Positions 1 through 6,974 of a DNA stretch of 15,385 nucleotides are shown here, one piece after another. The DNA lies in contig JALSKR010000139.1 of assembly GCA_026988735.1 (NCBI GenBank), positions 1 to 15,385 on the forward strand, in the 5' to 3' direction. Position 1 is the first letter of the stretch, and each line of letters begins with the position of its first letter. The notes under the pieces were generated by a model, which was given only the letters and a program-made list of their open reading frames with translations, was not told the origin of the DNA and did no database searches. Origin of the DNA: Sulfurimonas sp. (GTDB lineage: Bacteria > Campylobacterota > Campylobacteria > Campylobacterales > Sulfurimonadaceae). The position numbers and the translations under genes are program-made.

Positions 1-406
1 ACGCGGCGTTGCTGCATCAGGGTTTCCCCCATTGTGCAATATTCCTCACTGCTGCCTCCCGTAGGAGTCTGGTCCGTGTCTCAGTACCAGTGTGGCGGAT
101 CATCCTCTCAAACCCGCTACCCGTCATCGCCTTGGTAGTCTCTTACACTACCAACTAGCTGATGGGATATAGACCGATCCCTTGGCGGAATCCATTTCCC
201 AACTTACCTTTTGGTAAGAAGGAGTATCCGGTATTAATCATCGTTTCCAATGGCTATCCCGGTCCAAGGGGCACATTATCTATATATTACTCACCCGTGC
301 GCCACTCGTCAGCAAAGTAGCAAGCTACTCTCTGTTACCGTTCGACTTGCATGTGTTAAGCACGCCGCCAGCGTTCATTCTGAGCCAGGATCAAACTCTC
401 CATAAT
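1..406 (-). rRNA. rrs: 16S ribosomal RNA, 5' part (runs off left edge)
   Basis: Read on the minus strand, 401-381 gives the near-universal 16S start GAGAGTTTGATCCTGGCTCA. The conserved ACTCCTACGGGAGGCAGCAG block lies near 70-50. Aligning the start with the E. coli 16S 5' end puts the mature terminus near 406. Only about 400 nt (V1 to V3 region) are present and the gene continues beyond base 1. The variable regions look like Sulfurimonas and relatives, from memory and without a database comparison. The gene follows an unusually structured leader and lies downstream of the M14 peptidase gene on the same strand. Confidence 0.97.
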
Positions 407-415
407 TGGAAACGC

Positions 416-546
416 AAAAGGGAGTAATCCCTTTTACTACGCTAACGCTTGGTTTGACTCGGCGTCAAGCCCATCGCACTAGTGCGATTGAGCTCTCTGC
501 TGAAGAGAACTCAGTGTTAACGTAGTTATCGGAATTACTTCCGATA
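416..546. repeat. Inverted dimer of a structured GTAG/hairpin repeat in the 16S leader
   Basis: Two copies of one unit meet head to head at the palindrome ATCGCACTAGTGCGAT (473-488). Left arm, read on minus: hairpin A (451-458 with 464-471, 8 bp, one G-U), a core ending in GTAG (complement of 437-440), then hairpin B (416-423 with 428-435, 8 bp, TTAC loop). Right arm, read on plus: hairpin A (489-497 with 505-513, one mismatch), core GTGTTAACGTAG (514-525), then hairpin B (527-534 with 539-546, 8 bp, TTAC loop). Arm lengths are 65 and 66 bp. GTAG beside a hairpin, in inverted pairs, resembles REP/BIME elements. The element ends about 10 nt upstream of the mature 16S end, so it is transcribed in the pre-rRNA. 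I do not recognise the family. Confidence 0.85.
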
Positions 547-669
547 GCGTATTAAATTTAATCTTTTGCCCAAGATTATTAAATCATTGGCTTTGTTATT
601 TTAAGTCTTAATAAAACTGCTTAAAGCTTTATTACTAGACTGTATAGTTATCTATTACTATTAAGGGAA

Positions 670-691
670 CCATTCAGGTAAACCTGAATGG
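670..691 (-). other. Perfect 9-bp hairpin in the rRNA leader
   Basis: CCATTCAGG (670-678) and CCTGAATGG (683-691) are perfect reverse complements around a 4-nt loop. No T-run follows on the minus strand, so this is not an obvious intrinsic terminator. Its place in the transcribed rRNA leader suggests RNA folding or processing, but I cannot assign a role. Confidence 0.6.
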
Positions 692-734
692 ATTTCAAAA
701 TAGAATAGACGGTTGTTGTTTATTAGTTATTTCT

Positions 735-779
735 AAGTAATTTATCTCTCTGTCTGTAAAGATAGAGAGTCTCTTACTT
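735..779 (-). other. Two-tier stem-loop in the rRNA leader
   Basis: The inner stem pairs 746-754 with 761-769 (9 bp, one G-U, 6-nt loop). An outer 6-bp stem pairs AAGTAA (735-740) with TTACTT (774-779). It lies about 90-130 nt downstream of the predicted rRNA start site. Leader hairpins in rrn operons can affect antitermination or RNase III processing, but nothing here shows which applies. Confidence 0.5.
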
Positions 780-783
780 GCTT

Positions 784-795
784 AGTTTTCAATGA
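784..795 (-). promoter_or_regulatory. Possible boxA-like antitermination sequence
   Basis: On the minus strand the leader reads TCATTGAAAACT, which resembles the TTCTTTGAAAACT segment around boxA in Firmicutes rrn leaders. It lies upstream of the first leader stem-loop, a sensible place for an NusB/NusE site. The match is loose and no proteobacterial TGCTCTTTA consensus is present, so this is only a candidate. Confidence 0.25.
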
Positions 796-872
796 TCTCA
801 AACATATTCAGTGGCTTCAACGCGAAGTCTCTCTCAACCTTTTAAACAAGGTCTCTCTGTTTGTGGATGGGA

Positions 873-901
873 ATTATAGGAGAGTCTTGCTTAGAAAACG
901 C
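873..901 (-). promoter_or_regulatory. Candidate rRNA operon promoter
   Basis: A perfect -10 TATAAT lies on the minus strand at 878-873. With 17-bp spacing the -35 position (901-896) reads GCGTTT, a poor match, as is usual for sigma-70 promoters in Campylobacterota. Repeated A-tracts at about 905-960 could act as UP elements. Transcription would begin near 866, giving a leader of about 460 nt before 16S. I see no convincing terminator between the M14 stop and this promoter, so read-through from upstream is possible. Confidence 0.6.
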
Positions 902-983
902 TTAATGTTTGGTGGGTTTTTGAAAAAGTTTTTGAAGTTTTTGATTTGTTACTTTTTGTAGAGTTTTGTCTCTTGTCAAAATT

Positions 984-3572
984 CTAATTATTTACTTCAA
1001 TATATGCAGGCTCAGAAAAATTTGGGACATCATCATAAGAAAATACTGCATAATATTTGTGTACATTTGTATCGCCAAAATTATCATATGTGTAATTATC
1101 ACTGCCTCCATATAATTTTTGTCCGTCATATGGAGAACAGGGAACTTTAAATCTGTTTTTGACTACTATCACTCCTTTATATCCGTCATCATCCGGTGTA
1201 TCCCACTGTAGTTTTATTATTCCGTTTTCCATACTCGCTCGTAAATTTTCTACTTGTTTGGGAGGGTTTTTTCTTTTACGTATATAATCCAGTGTCAGTG
1301 TCGGTTTATTGATTTTTTTATTATCTATCCAATTAACATCAGTATTTTTTGATGTTTCACTTTCAGATGAAGCGGATATGACAAAAAAAGCTTTCTTGTT
1401 TTTTTGTGCCATTTCAAGCATTTCATTAATTGCATAGGTATCAAAAACAAATCTCTGTTTTGAAGAACTTTTAATCTCTGTTACGCTTACATCATACCCT
1501 ATTCTTTCAATTATCTTTCTGTTTTTTATCTTCTCATATGTAACTTCGTCTGGAATCGGTTCTATCAATTCTATGTGAAAACGTAAATTATTTTCTTTTG
1601 CATTTATTTTATATGCCTCTAGATCTATATAGGCATCAGATACTACTGTATTTTCCATATCCGGTAAATTTAACAGATCAAATTCAATACAGGCATATTT
1701 CAAGTCTCCATTTGCATCATATCCGGATTTAAGTGCAGTGTCTTTAATATCATCCCTGTTTAGAGTAAACTCATAAGAAGACTGGATATCCAGTTTGGCT
1801 TCTCGTATAGTATAGGAAATATCAAGTTTTGGTCTATAAGTCAATCCACCGCTAAATTTTCCATACCCTATATCCCACTGCATTAACTGAGAAGCTCTGT
1901 CAAGCGGTAAGGAAGTTGGTCCCTGCATTCTGAAATATGCCTCTCTTCTTTTTAAAGCTTTTTCAAGAACTTTTATTTCCTGTTCTGCAAACTCATACTC
2001 TCTCCAGACACCTTGTGCCAATTGATGAGAACATGTTGGTCTGTCTATATAAGAAAGCATTTTTACATTTTTTATATCATCAAAACTGTCAAGTTTATCA
2101 ATCGTGCGTTCATCCATCTGTCCTACACGCCACTGGCCATAACGCTCAACCTGAACAGCAACTCTGTTCATTGGATAAAACGAAATTTTTGCTGCTGTAA
2201 TAATTGCATTTTCAGGAATAGTTGCCAACGAAAACCCGCATACGCCATAACATTCACCTTTTTGTTCTGAAATACCGACAAAAAGAGAATTATTACCAAA
2301 ATGATCTTTATTCTTTTGTGTTTTTTCCCCAACATAACCAATTTTACTGGCAAGCGGATATAATATTTTAGAAAACATGTTTTCAGCAGGTTTTGTTCGT
2401 ACTCCAACAAGTTGTGCATAAGGAGATTTGATTGATTTGGCTTTACACACGGCACGAATGTAATAATAATAATTTGTCGCACTTTTTAAATTTGAATCTG
2501 TAAAACTTTTCATTTTTGTTACAGTAATTCTGTTGGATGCCTGCGCAAAGCCTTTTAATTTTTTTGACCGGTAAATTTCAAAATAAATTGTTTCATCTTC
2601 TATATAATCCCAAGTTAATTCTATCTCTTTAGCCCCAATACTTTTAGCAACAAAATTTTGCACTCGTTCTAAATTGTCTTCCTTTTTATAATTATTCACT
2701 TCAGAAAGTGCCATAATCAAAGCAGGAATATTCTCTTTGATATTTTCACTCATATGTTCAATATAATCACTGATGTTTCGTGTGCCAACTTCAGCAACCA
2801 ACGACAGTGCACCTTGTGAATAATAAAATTCTCTACCACTTCCCGAAATTAAATGCACAGGAGGTTTACCCATATGAATCCCATACTCTCTTGATGATTC
2901 TTTTCGTATCTCTTCTGCCATATTCCCTGCAAGCAGATTTAAATCCACGGCATCCTCTGCATCTTCATGCATAAAATTATGTGCAGGAAAAAACACATTC
3001 CCCTGAGAATGATAATCCAAGGCTATCGTAATATTTTTATGTGCTAGAAAGAAATCCCGCAGTGCCACTGTTTCAGGTTCACTGAACGGTTCAGGACCGG
3101 AGTAAACATTAGAGGTATAATTTTTGTTTGGAGCAAAACCTACACTGAAGTTTCGATTTAAATCTACTCCGTAACTTCCATCAGGATTTTTTCTACGATT
3201 TTTTCTCCAAAAAGAAAAATGATTTCTTGAGTACTCAAAACCATCCGGATTTGCACAGGGAACCATATAAAGTGTAGTATTGTCCAGTATTTTATTAAGC
3301 TGTGGATCATAATCAATATGTTCCAAAATATATTTTGCAAAAGAGAGAGAAAGTTCTATACCTATCCACTCTCTTGCATGAATTGTACCTGTATAAAAAA
3401 GTGCAGGTTTTGTTTGGTGCACCGCTACATTTTTGCTGATTGAAACAGCAATGATATCTCTGTTTTCCCAAGTTTGACCTATTGTTTCTATTTTAACAAG
3501 ATGTGGATATTTTTTTTGAGCAGAATTAAAAAAATTTATACATTCATCGTATGAACTATATTGTTGTCTCAA
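984..3572 (-). CDS. M14 zinc carboxypeptidase with FN3 and DNRLRE-like domains
   Basis: The 862-aa protein opens with a peptidase M14 domain (about 1-290). Zinc ligands are H65 and E68 (HxxE in HAREW) and H188 (YHSQG). NPDG (108-111) and NRN (139-141) match substrate-binding positions, and E261 (AEVGTR) fits the catalytic glutamate. An FN3-like domain (about 303-394), two beta-rich segments resembling DNRLRE domains (about 400-765) and a C-terminal FN3-like region follow. It should remove C-terminal amino acids from a peptide or protein. The start is TTG with GAAGG seven bases upstream; the ATG just before it is out of frame and stops after two codons. There is no room for a signal peptide, odd for accessory domains typical of exported proteins. 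It follows the ATP-grasp gene by 33 nt in the same frame. Substrate unknown. Confidence 0.9.
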   Translation of the reverse strand: MRQQYSSYDECINFFNSAQKKYPHLVKIETIGQTWENRDIIAVSISKNVAVHQTKPALFYTGTIHAREWIGIELSLSFAKYILEHIDYDPQLNKILDNTTLYMVPCANPDGFEYSRNHFSFWRKNRRKNPDGSYGVDLNRNFSVGFAPNKNYTSNVYSGPEPFSEPETVALRDFFLAHKNITIALDYHSQGNVFFPAHNFMHEDAEDAVDLNLLAGNMAEEIRKESSREYGIHMGKPPVHLISGSGREFYYSQGALSLVAEVGTRNISDYIEHMSENIKENIPALIMALSEVNNYKKEDNLERVQNFVAKSIGAKEIELTWDYIEDETIYFEIYRSKKLKGFAQASNRITVTKMKSFTDSNLKSATNYYYYIRAVCKAKSIKSPYAQLVGVRTKPAENMFSKILYPLASKIGYVGEKTQKNKDHFGNNSLFVGISEQKGECYGVCGFSLATIPENAIITAAKISFYPMNRVAVQVERYGQWRVGQMDERTIDKLDSFDDIKNVKMLSYIDRPTCSHQLAQGVWREYEFAEQEIKVLEKALKRREAYFRMQGPTSLPLDRASQLMQWDIGYGKFSGGLTYRPKLDISYTIREAKLDIQSSYEFTLNRDDIKDTALKSGYDANGDLKYACIEFDLLNLPDMENTVVSDAYIDLEAYKINAKENNLRFHIELIEPIPDEVTYEKIKNRKIIERIGYDVSVTEIKSSSKQRFVFDTYAINEMLEMAQKNKKAFFVISASSESETSKNTDVNWIDNKKINKPTLTLDYIRKRKNPPKQVENLRASMENGIIKLQWDTPDDDGYKGVIVVKNRFKVPCSPYDGQKLYGGSDNYTYDNFGDTNVHKYYAVFSYDDVPNFSEPAYIEVNN

Positions 3573-3605
3573 ACCATTGCCTTCAATTTTTTTGAAATGA
3601 TACTC

Positions 3606-4520
3606 TTACTTCGTTTTTCTGTCAATTAAATCTACAATTAAATCAATTTTTTTGTCATTAAAGTTTAATCCGATTTTTTCCTGTTCGGGAGTGGCAAAGG
3701 CGGGAATGCCGTTTACCTCTAAAACAATATATTCTTCTCTTTCTCTGTCATAGATAATATCAACACCTCCAATATCCACACCTGTTGCCTTGCATGCTTT
3801 TTTTGCAATACTGACAACTTCATCATTTGCTTCACGTACAAAAACACTGCCGCCGCTTGTTACATTTGTGCGCCAATCAGTTCCACTGGCTTTTCTTCCA
3901 TAACAGGAGACAAATTCTCCGTCAACTATATCAACTCTAAAGTCTGTATTGTCATAATCAATAAATTTTTCTACATAAAAATAACGTAAATCCATCTGAT
4001 TTAAAAAAGGCATAAGCATATCCAGACTTGCCTCATTCTCAATTTTGGTAAGTCCGACTCCGCCCCAACCGTCAGTCGGTTTGTAAACCATTTTGTCCCA
4101 TTTCTTAATGATTTTTTTAAGTTCATGCCCGTCATCTCTGTGGCATAATTTATAATCAGCTGTCTTTACCCCGTTGTTTCTCAAGACAAAAGAGGTTTGA
4201 AATTTATCTTCTGTTAATGCGAAAGTCTCATACGAGTTTATCATTGGAATAATCCGGTTAAGTGCCTGATAGAGATACATTTGATACTGAGTCTGTTCTC
4301 CAGCATTATAAGAAAAAAACAAATCAAGTTTATCAAGTTTTTCTCCATGATATTCACTCCCATGATAAAGAATATGAGCATTTTTTGCAATTGCATGACG
4401 TAAATTAATGTCATTTAATACTTCAATATCTCTTTCTTTGAGCTTTTTTATTATTTTCTTTGCAATTTTTTCTCCGCCACCATTTTTATACAGCCACATG
4501 CCGATTTTTCTTTTTTCCAT
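3606..4520 (-). CDS. RimK-like ATP-grasp ligase
   Basis: At 304 aa it has the size and fold signature of RimK-type ATP-grasp ligases, which join a carboxylate to an amine through an acyl-phosphate. Visible elements are an ATP-binding lysine (K147 in MVYKP), a glycine-rich loop GWGGVG (151-156), DFRVD (193-197), the GRK segment near 208-210, and the metal-binding set D254, E268 and N270 (VLEVNG). An N-terminal domain (about 1-100) precedes these. The start is ATG with GGGGA overlapping the stop of the M20 gene, so the two are probably translationally coupled. RimK relatives ligate glutamate to ribosomal protein S6, to cofactors, or to carrier proteins. The acceptor here cannot be told from sequence, and no LysW-like carrier lies nearby. 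Confidence 0.88.
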   Translation of the reverse strand: MEKRKIGMWLYKNGGGEKIAKKIIKKLKERDIEVLNDINLRHAIAKNAHILYHGSEYHGEKLDKLDLFFSYNAGEQTQYQMYLYQALNRIIPMINSYETFALTEDKFQTSFVLRNNGVKTADYKLCHRDDGHELKKIIKKWDKMVYKPTDGWGGVGLTKIENEASLDMLMPFLNQMDLRYFYVEKFIDYDNTDFRVDIVDGEFVSCYGRKASGTDWRTNVTSGGSVFVREANDEVVSIAKKACKATGVDIGGVDIIYDREREEYIVLEVNGIPAFATPEQEKIGLNFNDKKIDLIVDLIDRKTK

Positions 4521-4529
4521 TTACATCCC

Positions 4530-5633
4530 CTAAAATTTTAAATTTTTTATAAAATATTCAAAAAGTTTTGTACTCATTTCTATACGACTTACAAAACTCT
4601 CTTTACTGGCCCGTTCTTTTACTGTATGATCTCCATCACCATATGGTCCAAAACCATCCAGTGTCACAACGCCACATGCACTGACAATATTTGCATCACT
4701 TACTCCACCTCTTTCTTCTGCTGCTATTTGCTGTTGTGTTATCATCTTGATTTTTTGAAGTAAAGCTGTTGAAGAGTCTGTTGTTTGCATAACATCTCTT
4801 TGTATTCCACCGCTTAATGTCGCTTTTACACCACGAACAAAAGAGGTCTGTATAATCTTTTCTATAGCGCTTAAAACTCTCTCTTTCTCAACAGAATATT
4901 TGTATCTTAATTCAAAAACCAATTGGGCATGAGGAGAAACAGTGTTTGCACCTATTCCTCCTTCAATTTTTCCGACATTCACAGTTGTGCCTTTGTCCAA
5001 ATCTGTCAACTGTACAAGTTTTTGCAGCTTATATGAAAGTTCCAGGTTGGCATCACAACCCTCACTGTAATGATTTCCTGCATGAGCGGCTTTTCCCTCT
5101 ATATCAACAAAGAAAGTTCCTACACCTTTTCGTCCGCTTACAAGTTCTAAGTTTGCACCGGCAGCTTCATATACAAAACAATATGTATATTCTTTGGCAA
5201 GTTCTGCTGTCAGATATTTGGAATCATCACTGCCTGTCTCTTCATCACTCACAAGCAAAATATCAATATTTTGAATTTTCAAGTCTTTACATGTAAGCTG
5301 ACGCAGTGCTTCGAGCAGTACAATATTACCACCTTTCATATCACATACACCCGGTCCGTATACCCAGTCCTCATCTTCTGTAAAATATTCAAATTTTCCG
5401 GGAGGAAAAACCGTGTCAATGTGTCCGAGCAAAAGTAGTTTGGGAGAATTGTTTACATGTAAAGATTTGTAATAGCGATGATCACCGACATTGTCGCGTT
5501 TGTAAATGACAGTTTCAAAACCCAATGCTTCAAACCATTCATCAAAAATTTCTCCGACAAGGTTCACACCCTCTGTATTTTTTGTATAGGAATTTATTTC
5601 TACGACCTTTTTTAAGTCTGCTATGTAGTTCAT
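4530..5633 (-). CDS. M20 family metallopeptidase, carboxypeptidase G2-like
   Basis: At 367 aa it matches the two-domain M20 family. Metal and catalytic residues appear in order: H71 and D73 (GHIDTV), D98 (GPGVCDMKGG), the E131-E132 pair (SDEETGS), E156, and H336 near the C-terminus (GDGDHT). The dimerisation domain includes AAHAG near 182-186. The motifs resemble carboxypeptidase G2 (glutamate carboxypeptidase) more than ArgE or DapE, from memory. It is the first gene of a three-gene unit with the ATP-grasp ligase (9-nt gap) and the M14 peptidase. Its ribosome site is weak (TGGAT). A TATAAT promoter lies about 30 nt upstream. Family assignment is firm; substrate preference is inferred. Confidence 0.9.
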   Translation of the reverse strand: MNYIADLKKVVEINSYTKNTEGVNLVGEIFDEWFEALGFETVIYKRDNVGDHRYYKSLHVNNSPKLLLLGHIDTVFPPGKFEYFTEDEDWVYGPGVCDMKGGNIVLLEALRQLTCKDLKIQNIDILLVSDEETGSDDSKYLTAELAKEYTYCFVYEAAGANLELVSGRKGVGTFFVDIEGKAAHAGNHYSEGCDANLELSYKLQKLVQLTDLDKGTTVNVGKIEGGIGANTVSPHAQLVFELRYKYSVEKERVLSAIEKIIQTSFVRGVKATLSGGIQRDVMQTTDSSTALLQKIKMITQQQIAAEERGGVSDANIVSACGVVTLDGFGPYGDGDHTVKERASKESFVSRIEMSTKLFEYFIKNLKF

Positions 5634-5662
5634 TGTTATCCAGATAATGTCTATTTTTATTG

Positions 5663-5692
5663 ATTATACTATGAATTTGTTATTTATGCTAA
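5663..5692 (-). promoter_or_regulatory. Candidate promoter of the M20/ATP-grasp/M14 unit
   Basis: The -10 is a perfect TATAAT (minus strand, 5668-5663). TTAGCA (5692-5687) with an 18-bp spacer is a 4/6 match to a -35. It stands in the 146-bp gap between rplS and the M20 gene and would give a 5' leader of about 20 nt. It implies that the peptidase/ligase unit is transcribed separately from the ribosomal operon. Confidence 0.5.
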
Positions 5693-5779
5693 AAAGTGAG
5701 ATTAATTTTTACGGAGTTTAAAAAATATGTGTAATGTGGGAATGTTATAAAATATGAAGGACCCAAGAGCCCAGAAGAA

Positions 5780-6139
5780 TTATTTTCTTCTAAGTTCTTT
5801 AATACGAGCTTTCTTACCGGCAAGTGCACGAAGATAAAAGAGTTTCGCACGACGAACACGACCACGACGAATAACTTTTATTTCATTGATTGAGTCAGAA
5901 TAAATTGGGAAAATTCTTTCAATACCAACACCGTTGGCACCAATTTTACGAACTGTAATTGTTTGACCAGTTCCCTGACCACGCTTAGCTATACAAACAC
6001 CCTCGTAGTTTTGTACACGAGTTTTGTCACCTTCTTTAATTGTTACTGCTAAATTTACAGTATCACCAGCACGAAAATCAGGAATGTTTTTTTCTGCAGT
6101 TTGTGCTTTTTCAAAGTTTTCAATATACTTATTTCTCAT
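5780..6139 (-). CDS. rplS: 50S ribosomal protein L19 (bL19)
   Basis: The 119-aa basic protein matches bL19 throughout: N-terminal [13 protein letters not shown], the GDTV and [12 protein letters not shown] segments, [16 protein letters not shown], and the arginine/lysine-rich tail [23 protein letters not shown]. bL19 sits at the 30S-50S interface of the large subunit. The start is ATG with AAGGA about 10 nt upstream. It closes the rpsP-khpA-rimM-trmD-rplS operon, the standard bacterial order. It is separated from trmD by 133 nt, far more than the near-zero spacing elsewhere in the operon, and that gap holds two hairpins and a repeat also found in the 16S leader. A 7-bp hairpin (5773-5791) overlaps the stop codon but lacks a T-run, so I do not call it a terminator. 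Confidence 0.98.
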   Translation of the reverse strand: MRNKYIENFEKAQTAEKNIPDFRAGDTVNLAVTIKEGDKTRVQNYEGVCIAKRGQGTGQTITVRKIGANGVGIERIFPIYSDSINEIKVIRRGRVRRAKLFYLRALAGKKARIKELRRK

Positions 6140-6165
6140 AAGACTAGATCCTTAATTTATTTCAT

Positions 6166-6187
6166 AAATGAAGGAAACCCTTCATTT
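6166..6187 (-). other. Perfect 9-bp hairpin in the rplS 5' region
   Basis: AAATGAAGG (6166-6174) pairs perfectly with CCTTCATTT (6179-6187) around a 4-nt loop. On the transcript it lies between the structured repeat and the rplS ribosome binding site, about 10 nt upstream of the AAGGA. It could modulate rplS translation or mRNA processing. There is no T-run typical of a terminator. Confidence 0.5.
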
Positions 6188-6198
6188 GATTTATAACG

Positions 6199-6270
6199 AG
6201 AAAGGAAGTAATTCCTTTCTCTACGTTAACACTTGGTTTTTCTTGGCGAAAAGCCCATCGCACTAGTGTG
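6199..6270 (-). repeat. Single copy of the structured GTAG/hairpin repeat (trmD-rplS gap)
   Basis: Read on minus, it starts three nt after the trmD stop codon. It contains CACTAGTGCGAT (6268-6257), hairpin A (6235-6242 with 6248-6255, 8 bp), core AAGTGTTAACGTAG (6234-6221), and hairpin B (6199-6207 with 6212-6220, 9 bp, TTAC loop). It aligns end to end with both arms of the inverted dimer at 416-546. Against the left arm, hairpin A carries two compensatory base-pair swaps and hairpin B one, so pairing is kept while sequence drifts. It is transcribed between trmD and rplS. It could be a REP-like mobile repeat or a conserved RNA structure. Confidence 0.85.
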
Positions 6271-6272
6271 CT

Positions 6273-6974
6273 TTAAGACAATCGCTGTGTAACTTTATGC
6301 TTTAATAGCTGCTCAGGTCTAAAAAATTTGGTCTTTGCTTCAGACAAGGCTAATTTTAGTGAGCGAATTTTACTATGATTTCCCTTTAAGTATTCTGATG
6401 GAACACTTAAACCCTCATAGTTTTGTGGTTTTGAAAAAGACGGTGCTTCTAAAAGTGGTGTTTCAAAACTCTCAACTTCTAAAGATTCAGAGTTTCCAAG
6501 TACACCTTCTTTATTTCTGCTTATGGCATCACAGAGTACCAGTGAAGCCAATTCGCCTCCGGTTAAAATATAATCACCAATGGAGAATACTTCATCAGCA
6601 TATTTTTCTATAACTCTCTCATCTATTCCCTCATATCTTCCACTCACAAAAGCTATATGGGATTTTTTTGCCAAACGTTTTGCATCATTTTGTACAAAAG
6701 GTTTGGCAACCGGAGTTACAAAAACAATATGAACATCTTCATCTTTACTTTTTAAATCATCCAAAGCATCAAAAAGCGGTTGAGGATTCATAACCATTCC
6801 TGCACCGCCACCGACTGCCGTATCATCAACTTTAAAATGTTTATTTTTCGAATGATCTCTAGGATTAAGATAATTAATTTCTAAAAGATTCTTCTCAATC
6901 GCTCTTTTTAAAATCGAATCTTTAAAATAACCCTCAATCAAATTAGGAAAAAGGGTAACGAACGTATATGTCAT
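6273..6974 (-). CDS. trmD: tRNA (guanine-N1)-methyltransferase TrmD
   Basis: The 233-aa protein is a SPOUT methyltransferase that makes m1G37 in tRNAs to prevent +1 frameshifting. The knot signatures are present: GGGAGMVM (55-62), [11 protein letters not shown] (111-121) and [11 protein letters not shown] (131-141). R153 aligns with catalytic Arg154 of the gammaproteobacterial enzyme. The positions of Asp169 and Asp177 there are glutamates here (E168 in ESF and E176 in LLE), and the usual HYTRP segment reads SFSKP. I recall a similar change in H. pylori, so it may be lineage-wide. The ATG directly abuts the rimM TAA, with GGAAG inside rimM as ribosome site. The C-terminal domain is slightly short compared with the 255 aa of E. 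coli. Confidence 0.97.
   Translation of the reverse strand: MTYTFVTLFPNLIEGYFKDSILKRAIEKNLLEINYLNPRDHSKNKHFKVDDTAVGGGAGMVMNPQPLFDALDDLKSKDEDVHIVFVTPVAKPFVQNDAKRLAKKSHIAFVSGRYEGIDERVIEKYADEVFSIGDYILTGGELASLVLCDAISRNKEGVLGNSESLEVESFETPLLEAPSFSKPQNYEGLSVPSEYLKGNHSKIRSLKLALSEAKTKFFRPEQLLKHKVTQRLS

Noticed and set aside
905..960. Direct repeats of CAAAAACTT as a CRISPR or regulatory array
   Set aside because: The repeats are short, irregular A/T tracts without spacers. UP-element-like A-tracts upstream of an rRNA promoter are a simpler reading.
407..983. tRNA gene in the 16S leader
   Set aside because: No cloverleaf, GTTCRA T-arm or CCA end could be found. The hairpins present do not assemble into a tRNA.
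2168..2482. Minus-strand open frame of 104 codons inside the M14 gene
   Set aside because: It is an alternative frame within the continuous M14 reading frame. Its peptide has no domain, and the M14 frame is intact through this region, so no frameshift is needed.
5773..5791. Terminator at the end of rplS
   Set aside because: A 7-bp hairpin overlaps the stop codon but is AT-rich and has no T-run after it, so it does not meet the intrinsic-terminator pattern.
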